Source of the DNA: Trissonchulus latispiculum
Lineage: Eukaryota > Nematoda > Enoplea > Enoplida > Ironidae
Direction of reading: 5' to 3'
DNA: 64,000 nt
Assembly: GCA_030248195.1 (NCBI GenBank)
Contig: JASAND010020726.1
Span: 1-64,000 of the forward strand
A program made the translations under genes and the position numbers. The stretch's first letter is position 1. Every line of letters starts with the position of its first letter. Below, one piece after another: positions 46,001-58,000 of the stretch. Below the pieces are notes generated by a model. The model worked only from the letters and a program-made list of their open reading frames with translations. It had not been told where the DNA came from and did not search any database.

Positions 46001-49000
46001 TCTTGGGAATTTGCACCAGTAGCCATAGTCAGGATCTTGTACGGCACACTTTAACAGTACCTCTATTCGCTTCTTATTACCATAGAACTTAGATGCCGTC
46101 TTTGTATTAGCCCTACTACCATGCTTTTTATAGACGTGGGGTGATACCTTAGTGTTCCACATTAATAAGTGAGGGAGAGGATACCAAGGGAGTAACAATG
46201 ATTGTTAATGTTGTTCTCAGTGGACGCTTTGACAGGGAACTTCACCTAACGAACATTCCTAACATTAGACTCTATCGTGGATTTATTGGCGGTAGTCTGA
46301 AACACGAGGAGGCAACTTTCCAATTATTCACTAGTGGTAGTTTTGTTTGCCTCGGATGTAAATCAATCGAACGAGCTAATCAGTGTATTCGTCAACTAGC
46401 AGGCGCTCTTAATGTCGGTATTCTTCGCGAAGGCGAAGTGGTGAACCTGGTGGGATCCTTCTCAGTTGGCAGGTATATAGACCTAAGGAATTTATATGAA
46501 AGTATCAGGCATACCCATCAAGTTTGCTATGAACCGGAGCTATTTAATGGTCTCACGTGTAAGATTGCCGGGGTTACTGCACTTATTTTCCACACTGGCA
46601 AGGTCATATTAACTGGTGCTCGGAGTGAGTCTGCCCTATCAGATGCAAGGTCTTTAGTTAATAAGAAGGTGATAAGGTTTAAAGTTCATTAGTGCATCAT
46701 GTCTGCCCGAAGCCTGTTGAACGAACTGTTACAAAAGGCCCTGCGCCAAAGTCCACCTATTCGCATTGAGATTACCGGTCATTATGTAGCCGTCATGACA
46801 ATAGGCAGTAAGTCTTGGACAAGCTCACAATGTCCTGACCCACGTACTGCCATTGAGGAAGTTTCTCGTAAAGCCTACGGTACGTTATGTCACGGCGACG
46901 AACATCTCATCAGACGTGAATGCGGATTACCACCAAGACCTCATATCTACGAAATTGATGCAGTCAGGGATAAGATGAGGGACCTACGTGAATACAAAAG
47001 ATATCGCAGAAGTATTCAACCCATCTACAATATGCTAGACAGGCTAGAAGCAGAAATGCTCAAAAATCCGTTTTTTCATGGCTAACTGCCTACCTACCTA
47101 CAGTGCAACTAATGTTATCCGTAACATTTCGTTTACTGTATGCAACATTTTACAGTGTTATGCAATACTACAGTGTTATTCAATGGTTTACTGGACAGTA
47201 GTAATACCATATAATAATAATAATAATAGTCAATGATAATAATAATAATGATAATATCAATAATATAATGCAATTGTTTACTGTACATTATGTAATACTA
47301 CATGTTATAATAATAATAATAATAATAATAATACCATATAATAATAATAATAATAATAATAATAGTCAGTGGTTTACTGTACATTAGTAATGCTACGTAT
47401 TAGTCCATAATTGTTAGTGTTCTTTGCATTCCTGGTGATTCCATGGGGATACGAACCATTCCGGCACATTCCACTGTTTCACCATAGAATTTCCAATCCA
47501 CTCGATGAATACGACGGCACGGTTGTCGCATCCCAAGGGTCCAAGGGCCACCGCTGCGTCCAGTCTCGCTGCTTGTACCGTAGGGAAGGTGTCCTGGCTT
47601 TCTCTTAGCAAATATTTGCTCTTTGTGTAAATCTTCCACGTGACTCCCTTCTGATTCGTTCCTCCTTCGAACAGTTTGGCCAAGTTGTACTGCTTCGACT
47701 TCACCAAGGCCTCGTGGAGCAGGGGCACGATATCTTTGCTCCGCTTCAGTCGCAGTAGGAGATCAAACACTCCGTCGTATCTTGTTTCGGACTTGATGAT
47801 ATCTCGATAATCCGGGGTTATGCGCCGATGTTCAACCATGTAGTCTGCCACTGGAGCGGGATCCATTTCATCACAAAGAATAACCAAATTATCAATGATC
47901 TTCTCCACAGATGGTGAACCTGAAACATAAGTAATAATTTTCACACAACAAATAATGCTAATCTAAAAAACTATGAAATGTTCAAACTGTAAAAATATAA
48001 TGTTTAATATTGTAATATGTACAACTGCTAAAAATGTGACGATCAAAATTTGAATGACTAAAACTACTAAAATGCAATCATTAAAAATACAACTTTTAAA
48101 AATGCTACAATTAAATATCTTACCATTTTCCACAAAATTCATTGTCACGGTGATGTATAGTAAGTTAACAAATCGGGTGAAAGTCAATGTCAGTAAGGTG
48201 AATAATCCTACCAAACTTGCAATATATGTCTAAACTTTGCAGCATTCTTGTGCTAGGTTTCATAAAATAGGCTGTACACATATATCAATTTTGCATTGCC
48301 TTGTTCAGTTCATAGTTAGGAGTTAATTATTGAACAAATGTTGTATACTCTTTTTCTTTTAACTTTCAGCCTATTCCCAGTTTCACGTAATTGTTGTCAT
48401 ATTCATTACACACAAATTTTCATAGTCACCTTTAATTATTATTAACTAATTAGTTAACCTATAATTATCAACAGGTGACCGAAGTTAGTTCATTATTACT
48501 TTATTACACAGGCACCATAATTAACCCAATATGTGTCAACAATCTTACGTAATTGGAGACATAAAATTATAATCACCCATTTTCAGCCATAGTTAACTTT
48601 AACAAATTATTACTAACTAATTAGTTAACTACTAAACAAAATTAGTTGACCGAAGTTAGTTCAACACATGCTCTTTACGTAGACATAAAATTTATCACAT
48701 AAAGTTTTCCCAATCTTGCGTAATTGGAGACACAAAATTATAATCACCCATTTTCAGCCAATTTTCATAGTCAACTTTAACAAATTATTACTAACTAATT
48801 AGTCAACCAATAATTACCAACAGGTGACCGAAGGTAGTTCACGATATGCTCTTTACGTTGACACCAAAATTAGTGTGATAAGTATTGCCAATATTACGTA
48901 ATTAGAGACATAAAATTTTCATTTTCAACCAATGTTTATTGTTTACGTCTTTAATTTCAATGAGACAGGTGCAATCAAACTAGGTAAGGCGAATTGGTAA

Positions 49001-52000
49001 GCTTTGGGAGACAGGTTAAAGTCCTCAGTATGCTAAAGATATGCTAACACTAGAAGGCTGCTAATAGGGAGAAAGACTTTTGACAGGTTTGAGTCCTTAG
49101 TATGCTAAAGATATGATCACGCTAGAAGGCTGCTAATAAGGAGAAAATTTTAAACAAGCAGGGAGAGAAAGTCTTTTGACAGGTTTGAGTCCTCAGTGTG
49201 TTGAAGATATGATAACACTAGAAGGCTGCTAATAGGGAGAAAATTTTAAACAAGCAGGGAGAGAAAAAGTAGTGACAGGTTTGAGTCCTCAGTATGCTAA
49301 AGATATGATCACGCTAGAAGGCTGCTAATAGGGAGAAAATTTTAAACAAGCAGGGAGAGAAAGGCTTTTGACAGGTTTGAGTCCTCAGTATGCTAAAGAT
49401 ATGATAACACTAGAAGGCTGCTAATAGGGAGAAAATTTTAAACAAGCAGGGAGAGAAAAAGTAGTGACAGGTTTGAGTCCTCAGTATGCTAAAGATATGA
49501 TAACACTAGCAGGCTGCTAATAGGGAGAAAATTTTAAATGAAGATATTTAAAGTGTATTCTGAAGTACGTAACTAACAATCTTGTCTTCTTTAAGTGTTT
49601 GTTTCCCTCCTTCCGTTTCAAGGTTAATACAAAGGTCCAGATGTCATATAGAAGGAAATGCAGGAAAAGAAAATTTTAGTTGTTAAGGGAAGAAGTGGAA
49701 AATTTTAGTTATGAAAGGAAAATGGAAAAAATTTGTAGACATATAGTTGGCATTTACAACCTTGAGCTGGAAGTAAGCAGGTAAGAACCGTCATTGGCCA
49801 ATAGGTAAATAAAAGTTTGAAAAAAGTTTGAAAATGTTACTTCATATTACTTAATTAGGCCGTTAATTAATAAACACTAATTAGGCAAGTAAGCTAGTTG
49901 AATACATAGGTAAAGTTACATACAATATAGTCCAATAACACTGTGTTAAAAAATTTAGTACAATGTTACAAAGCTTATCTAAGCTAAAGGCAAAATTGGC
50001 CAACAATGACCTTGAGAACATCTGCACCAATGGCTAGGAGAAAGATTAATGACCTTACCTGTATGATTAATTAGCTCCCATTTGACTCCTGCACACCTGT
50101 ACAAAGAGGTCCCATTTCATCTCTCCTATACTACTGTGGTCGGAGCACCGTTACGCAATGCGAAGAAGAGAGCCCTCTTGTGGCTTAGTTTTCTTAAAAT
50201 ATGTAGTGCAATTATGCACTCTTGTGAGGACATTGTTTCTTCATGAGAAAAAGTTAATCAACGTGCAGCTAGATGCCGAATTTGAGCAGTTTTTCAATGT
50301 TAGTTCGATGCAGGCAGTAATAACCCATTAGAAAGGCTAAACGCACCAAAGCTGGCACATATTTTGCTTATGCCTTGGATGTATATATTCAGTAAAAATT
50401 TCAATGATTTGTAGAATTTGGGAAAATTAGGTTGGAAACGGATATATGTAGCATTGTGAAAATTATACACTTTTCGTACTTTGTGGCTAGACTACTCCCG
50501 AAAGAAAAGCTTCTGAGAGCTGCCATTTGGTGTGTACTAAACTTGTTGATCGAAATCAATGTGGAAAGTTTGGTTATAGTTCCCAAAACAAATTGAGAGC
50601 TTCAGAAAGAAATATAAAAATGAATGGAAAAATTTCAGTTAGGGTCGCTCTGCTGCTCGTAGGTTATGGGATGTGTCAATGTCTTATAGTAACCTTGTAA
50701 TTAGTATATGGTAGTCATTTGCATGCAAAAAGTAGCAGTCTCCAAAGAAGTTGTGCTAACCGTTGGCTAACCCCCCCTCCCCTAAAACAGTTAAGCAATT
50801 TAGATTGCCCTAAAACGCATAAATGCGGTAAGTGTGATAAGGAGCTTTGATCGGTCTAAACATTCATAGGAAGCATCAAAATGTTTTGTGAAAACGCTCA
50901 ATGAAAATGTGCCAAAGATATCAGAAAACGTGTTGCGATTGGGGTAATTGATAGACCCATAATTTTAATGTAGCAATGGTATTTAAAGAGTGTTTGGTGC
51001 ATTTCATTTTCTATGTTCTAACAGACGTTGTGGACAGATAGAAATCCTGCAGTTTGGAAAACTGAAGCTGTAGATTTCTTGCAACAAATTGTACTGTAAA
51101 ATTTGGTAGCTTGAAGAGAATAGGCGATGGTAATAAGACTGTTACAGTAGTTTAGGTGTATAGTAGTGTTGTTTCAGTAGCCGATTTTAGTTTCAGTTTC
51201 AGTTTTAGTTTCAGTCGGTGGTTCGAAATCAATTCAGCTTCAGTTGCAATTTCAGTCGACTGAGCAAAATAAATTCAGTTTCAGTTATAGTTTCAGTCGG
51301 AGTTTTAGTTTCAGTTTCAGTTTGCTTTAAAAACAACGGTTTCTAGCTCTCTGAGTTAATATAAAGCACAATTTAATGTTTCAAACCTTAAAAAAGTTCT
51401 ACATTTAAGGAAAGACTGAAACTAGTTTCAGTCTGAGTATCAGTCTTTTACCCAATATAGTTTCAGTTAGAGTCGGCTGGCTAAAAATGTTTCAGGTTAA
51501 GTTTCACTTCTCTTCTCAAAATAATTTCAGTTTAAGTTTCAGTTTTAGTGACTGAAATTGAAACCTGTACAAACTGAACCCTAGTTTCAGTTTCAGTTTC
51601 AGTGACTGAAACTTCACTAGTATATACTCTGTGTAACGAATTAGAATTAAAACCTTCTAATTCATAGTATTTATACGAATTGATGAAATAATAAATGAAT
51701 AATTGATGGTTTGAATTTAGTTAAAATGTATGTTTTGTTATGATATGAGAATTTCGCAAATTTCACAATATAACAGTATATAAGTAATGTATATATGTAA
51801 TCGTCAGTATGAATCACTTCAAGCATATAGTTCCTTACCCATAAAAAATCAACTCATCTGTAGAAACAATTGAGCATGTGATGGTATCGTCTGGAGAATC
51901 GAGAGAAGTGTCTTTCATGATTTTGGAGAAATCGACACTTGAAGCAATGGATGGAGGGGGAATAGTATTCACATAAGTATGATAGTTGGTAGTGATTTGG

Positions 52001-55000
52001 CGGCTCTTTTGAAACTGCTTGACTCTGCCATTGATAACTGTAATGAAAAACTGGAAATTAAGATCTGTATTATCAAATTAAAAATTTAAGATTAAGTTAT
52101 ATTCCGTGATTTATGAAGTAACAAAGAATATTTTGAAAAGCAATATGCTTAGTATTGTAATTTGAAAAAGTAGAATTAGGACGACGCACATACTTCAATT
52201 ATATGAAAGTTAAAAATATAGTTAAATCTAAGTAGATGTAGAGTTAGGACTTGTAAATAAGGAAACATACTCCTTATCCAGGCATTCTCAGGATAATCGT
52301 TGGTAGCATATGTATCCCAGAGAGTGACAGTAACCTGATTCATACTTTGATCGCAGACAAGTAACTGAAACATTAGAGGCAAGGATTACAGAATCGATTA
52401 TTTAAAACTGATACAGTAGTATGTACTGAACATTCTCAACTCCGTTCCCTTCCCTGAAGTTTCGTGTAAGGGTTCTCATCTTGTAGTGGTTACATACTTT
52501 CATTCAAACGAATGCCTGTTTGCTGATTCTCTAATTAGCGTTTAATAATGTAAATTATCAGTAATTTTTATGAATTAATTATAACGTTAATTAGGTTAAT
52601 GTAGGTAGTTAAAAATAATTAGACAACTTTGTTGCATTTTTCTGCTATTTCCGACGATTTTCGATGTGTTGTATAAAACAAAACTTCCTATAAGAATGTA
52701 GTGCGCAAAATTTTTTCTTTCATTTGGAAACTACAAAAATGCTACAACGTTATTGAATTAGTATTCAAATGAATTAAACTAATTCAAACGTAATAATTAA
52801 ATGCGGTTGTGAAAAGTTGAGCTGTGCAAGGGGGTTTATATAATCTTTGGAATCGATATATGGGGTATAAGGAAATATGTTATGTCATAGTCTCCATACC
52901 GTTTTCATTTTCTTTGGCTCTGGAGAATATGAAGTTGGCTTCTTATCTACGGATCCCTGTTCCAAAACGTAGACCTCCAAAGACAGCAAACTGTCTAGAT
53001 TAATAGTCTTTACATCCGATACAGAAGCTGGCTTAAATTCAATGTCCGAGTTTGAATCCAATTCTTTCCAAACTGCCTAAAATTGTCATTTTCAGCAGAA
53101 GTAAAAGCAATTACTGTTTGTACTGATGTATATACTCTTAGCAAAGCCAATGCTTGATTCAGAATCAAAGCTTTTTGAGGGATAGTCCAAGTCATTAAAA
53201 TTTGTTCTTATGCAATTTTTTATGGGAAAAACAGTGTTCTTCTAAAATTAAAAAATTTAAATTGATGCTAAATTTTTTCTAAATATGTTATTTTAACACC
53301 TGCCCATTCTGGGTAAGGCGACTGGACTTGGATTCTTATATGTGTAAAAATTAAAAAACAAGTCTAATTTGTTTGTAAGAATCTTCGAACACGTCTAATT
53401 GTTAGTAGTTTAGCGTAAACTCTAAAGTAATTGAAGTTAGAAAAATGGTTTTGACTTATGCTGGAATCTGCTTATCATCGGTGAGGGGACGGAAGTAGAC
53501 TAGCCAATGCAAGTCTTTTGCAGATTAAGTAAAATTCAGGTCAATGTTTAGTTTTTATTTGTAAAATTTCTTGCAGTAGAAGAAATTTCGACCGTTTTTG
53601 TTTGCTTGATCATAAAGACGAACAATTGCAAACTTGGTGCAGAATATGGATCCGTGACGCAAAAATTGGTGTGTAGAGCTACCCTCTTGCACATCACTTT
53701 CAACTAAGATTTCGGAAAAATCTAGAGCGGATATAAGAAAACTAATTGCTGAATCAAGAACTATTGCACCCAAAGATCGTGACTGAAAATGCTTTGGGTC
53801 TGACTCAAGCAGTGCCTGTGCTAAGGGTACATCGATTACTATAATTGAACATGAGCGAAATCGGTGACTGTAAAAATTAGGTAACCGGCGCACCATAAAT
53901 TTTAATGTTACTTTCTGCAGGCAGTACGAACTTACAGTTATATCTAGTAACAGTTCATATTTGGTTTCTGTCACAGATAAGCTATGGTGCAGTCCAGGGA
54001 CATATGGCGATTTGATGCGAAGTCCGCCAAATTTGAATACGCCATTCAGATTAAAGTTGTCCAACATCGATGCATCAAAGCAGATTATTCGGCACGAAGC
54101 TGTTTTGTCCATAACAAATAAACTGAACATGGATCCACTGTTAGTCGTCCGAAGTGGTGATTTGCCGACAATTTTAACAATTATTGATCTTTCCAAGATT
54201 TTTGAAGCCGATCCTTGGGATGGCTCCAGGCTAATGAGGCTTGCAATCTCTGAAATGTAAATGCAGTCGTTCAATTTCTTGTATAACTTTAGTATCTACT
54301 TTCAACTTACTGAAATCTATTTCCTCTATTGCTAACCCAGCTGCTGATGTAAGTCTGGACAGCGCTACATACATTTGACCAGGGCCAAACAGTTTAGGTC
54401 CTACATTAACTACAGCTTGCTGAAGTGATTGACCTTGACTTTTATGTATAGTAATAGCCCACGACAGCATAAGAGGAAATTGAATACGTTCGATGTTTTG
54501 GCCATCTATTATAAATTTAGCACTAACTCTGTTAATTTTAATGGGTTCTGTTTTGTCCCATAGCTGGTTGTTAAAACGTATGACACAAGTGGGATCGACG
54601 GGATTGTCATCCTCAAATTTTGTAAGCGTACCGATAGCGCCATTTACAAGACCCTGAGGCACGTCTATGTTTCTTGTTAGCATTACTGTACATCCTGGGA
54701 TAATGGAGATTTGTTTAGGTAATCCCCCGCATAACTGTTCATTTTCTAAGTCTGGAGACTCTATTTTTGTTGTTAAGCTAAACTTGTCTATGGCATCTAA
54801 TTGTATTATCTTATGTTTTGACTTTTTTTCCAGTTCTTGTAATTTTTTCAAGTTGTATTGTTGGCATTGCTTTTTAGTAGGATAAAGTCGAATTGCGGAT
54901 TCGAATGCAGTATCATGTAAATGAGCACCTATACGCGATTGCAAAAGTTTGACATCTTCTCCAGTCAATTTGCCAATTCGAATCCGATTTAGCATAGAGG

Positions 55001-58000
55001 CGAAGTAGTTGTCATTCTGTTGTCTAAAATTTTGTTGCAAAAAGAAAGGAATGACTGTATCTCGCCATAAGTGAATAATCTCAGGACCTAATTTACTGTC
55101 CTGAAATATCCATTTTCCTGAAACAGGTTTTAGTTGTAGCAGGTCGCCGACGAAAATAACATTTTTGTTGCCAAATAATGCGGTATTATCAGCAATTTCT
55201 TGTAGTCTTAAGTTTACATTTTGCAGAACGGAATAAGAGAGCATACTACATTCGTCTATTATTATAGTGTCCATATGCTTGAATTTGACTCTTAAGTCGG
55301 AAAGTTTTGCTGCTGACAATGGCACGTAGCTCCCATCGCGCTTTTTTAAATGTTTAATTGGCAAACATAGTCCACTATGAACAGTTACTCCGCCAATACA
55401 GCAACTCGCCATTCCTGTAGTTGCGGTTAATAGAGCAGACCTACATTGATAGTAACGATTTATGAAATCTTCAAGAAATTTAACTAAAAACGATTTTCCA
55501 GTGCCTGCTCCGCCAGTAACGAAAATTGAAAAGGAAGGTTTGCAGACGTTATTTGATTCGAAATGAGTTTTGATGTAATTTACAACTTCCATTTGTGTGT
55601 TACTTAATGCATTTAGTCTCTTCAGAAATTTTTCGTCTGAGTAGTTGTAATGAAAACACTCTTTTGACGTTGTAGAAGAATGTTCGTGAATAGCAGGAAA
55701 AATGTTTAAGCTAGATTCCTCAGTGTCCTCACCATCGTGGTTGGAGTGGCTTGTCGCCGGATTCAAATTAATTTTAGACTGTTCGTTAAGTGTAGTTGCT
55801 AGCTGTAGGGCAATGGCAAAGTCTTTTTCAAAAATTTCGTACTTTTGAGAAATAGGGTCTAGTTGTGATTGTTTTGCAAGAAAGCAGTCATAAATACTAG
55901 AATAGCCAAGGAGCAGATCTTCCTCCATGCGCCAAGGAATAAATGCACAAATTTTGAAGTATAGAAAATCTTCAATTTGGCGTGGAATTTTAAAATTTGG
56001 AAAAATTAGCGCTCTCTCTTTCCTCCTTTTTACTATAACCTTTTCTGAATGCTTTAGCTTCCACCTTTTGCTTGTTTTCGTTGCATCGGCTGAAATGCAA
56101 TTATACCAAGCTGCAAAGTGAGCCAAACTCATGACATTAAATAAATCATTATCTGGCCGTTCACTGTAGTCATCGAAAATATTGTGAACGTATATATCTT
56201 TGCTGTCTTTGTCTAACTTTGCACGTTCCTTTTTTGATTTTAAGATTCTAAATCGTTTTGTGGGAAGATACACATTTAGATAAATAGTTTCTCTTGTTGA
56301 TTCTACGTACGGATAACTGAGTATTCTCCATACTGCTTCTTGTGCGCTCACTTCTCGCATGCTTAAAATTGTACTTCCAATTTTGAATAATTTTTTCCTG
56401 TCAGATGAATTCGATGGAATTGTTTTAAGTGCTTCTCCTAATAAAGTCTTCAAATCCTCCGGCTCAGTTTTGCACATGTACGCGCATACGTATAGTGCAA
56501 TTCCATAATAAGACCCAACCAACTGTATATCATGATTCGCCCTCCATGTTAGTGAAATAGTTGGGTTAAAAGCATTAAGGTACCTGTCTTTTTCCGTTAA
56601 TCGTTTTCCTATAATTATTCGCGCTTGATTACCGCCATCACTTTTCTGTCGTAATCTCGTTCTTTGGCTTAGTTGATATGGTATATCGAATCTACACTTA
56701 CCATTCCTGTTGCAGGTTTTGGTATGTTGATGAACTTGCACCTGAGATACTATTGAAAACAAAGTGGGATCTTTGTGTTCATCTGGCATTGTTGTGTTGA
56801 CGTATTTGTCGTAGAAAGTACAAATTTTTTCTTCTCCGTCTTCCAAATTTGGTGCTCCTTTTATCCAAAGGAAAATATGCAAATGAGGGGATCCCCGTTT
56901 TTGAAATTCAACTCTAACGAAATAATCTTCAATTTTGCCGAGAGGTTGATGCTTTCCCTTTAGAATAAACTTTAAAAATCCTTTCCAACGTCTCCTAAAA
57001 AGACGTACTACGTGAACTGTATTTTTGTTGATCCATTCTGTTCGGTTTATGTTTGTCTCATCTGTTTTAAACACCTGATTAAACTCCGGCCATAAATCAC
57101 TAGTATCAGCAGCCGATAATGTTATGAACCAAGTAGGTGCACCAATTAATCTTACTTTTGCCAGAAGGCATTTCAACTGATGATGTAAATATGTTGAGTA
57201 TCCTCTAAGAGAACGAAGGTAAGAAAAACAACTTTCTAAAAACTGTGGAGGTATCCCTGTTTCTAAATGCTGTTCTGAAAAGTTGGTAAACTTTGAAGTT
57301 CGAAGAGCAATTCCCACAGCGTCGGACACTTTTTTAAATTCTAAAATGGAAAGAGCATAAAAAATATATAATACATCTTGCTGGAATCTATTGTCCTTTC
57401 CTAGCAGACGTCGTCTAAAATATTGCAGATAGGACAATTTTCTGGTAGTTTCATAACCTCCTCCACCAAAAGGAAATAAGTGAGGGAAAATTTGTTCCTC
57501 ACAGTTTACCCTGTCAAAAAAGGAAATTGGCTGATTAAAGTTTTTTCCAATTTTTATTGCAAGTCCATTTTTAATGAAACTTTCTACGTCAATATGTCTA
57601 GGTTGCATTGCAGATGTCATTGCAACTGTTTCGTTAATAAGATAGGACTTCATCTCAGGTTTCGTAGTAGGTGCTACTTTTGTTCCGTTTTCTAAAAATC
57701 GAATAGTATCGGCAACATCTGTTCGTTGGTAGTGCAAGTTATTTTCGTGTAACCATTTTAGCGCCTTCGTAAGTTTAGAAATTTTTATAACATTTCCATG
57801 GCCAAGTTTCCGTTTTCTTTCGTTACTATAAGGTTCAACAAGTACTAAATCACTTGCTAGCTGCGTTGGCGAGAAATGCTTAGTATAAAAATTGCTTAGG
57901 TTTACTGGTATATTTACAGCTTGCCCCTTTTCACCGTACTGTCCACCAGGTAAGATGACTATGCTGAGAAAAGGGTGAACTAAACTTATTAAGCGGGCTT

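Larger units (their letters stand above)
34070..50225 (-). mobile_element. Complete Maverick/Polinton DNA transposon, ~16.2 kb
   Basis: The ends are imperfect inverted copies of each other: CAAGAGTGCATAATCGC... at 34070 and the reverse complement of ...GCACTCTTGT at 50225. They continue through GAGGGCTC...CTTCTT(G/C)GCATTG(T/C)GTAACGG and GCTCCGACCACA. The flanking CAGGAC (34064-34069) and GAGGAC (50226-50231) differ by one base, fitting the 6-bp target duplications of this superfamily. Inside are the diagnostic genes: PolB, integrase, packaging ATPase, maturation protease, and major and minor capsid proteins, mostly on the minus strand with 4-32-nt overlaps. No core gene is visibly broken. 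The element is inserted in an intron of the Helitron gene. Confidence 0.9.

Noticed and set aside
45866..46198. 110-codon minus frame divergent from the TBP-like gene
   Set aside because: It overlaps the membrane-protein frame, has no motif, and shares its ATG region with the opposite gene; not supportable as a second gene.
47963..48214. 84-codon minus-strand hydrophobic frame
   Set aside because: It spans the proposed CARD-gene intron; only its MNFVENG part is kept as exon 1. The rest is intronic read-through.
49010..49537. CRISPR-like array
   Set aside because: The repeats are contiguous 96-bp minisatellite units without distinct spacers, in a eukaryotic transposon.
54231..54310. Helicase C-terminal 27 codons as the true protein end
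   Set aside because: Flanked by strong splice sites and not needed by the helicase fold; splicing gives a phase-correct RPA continuation. Retention remains possible as an isoform.
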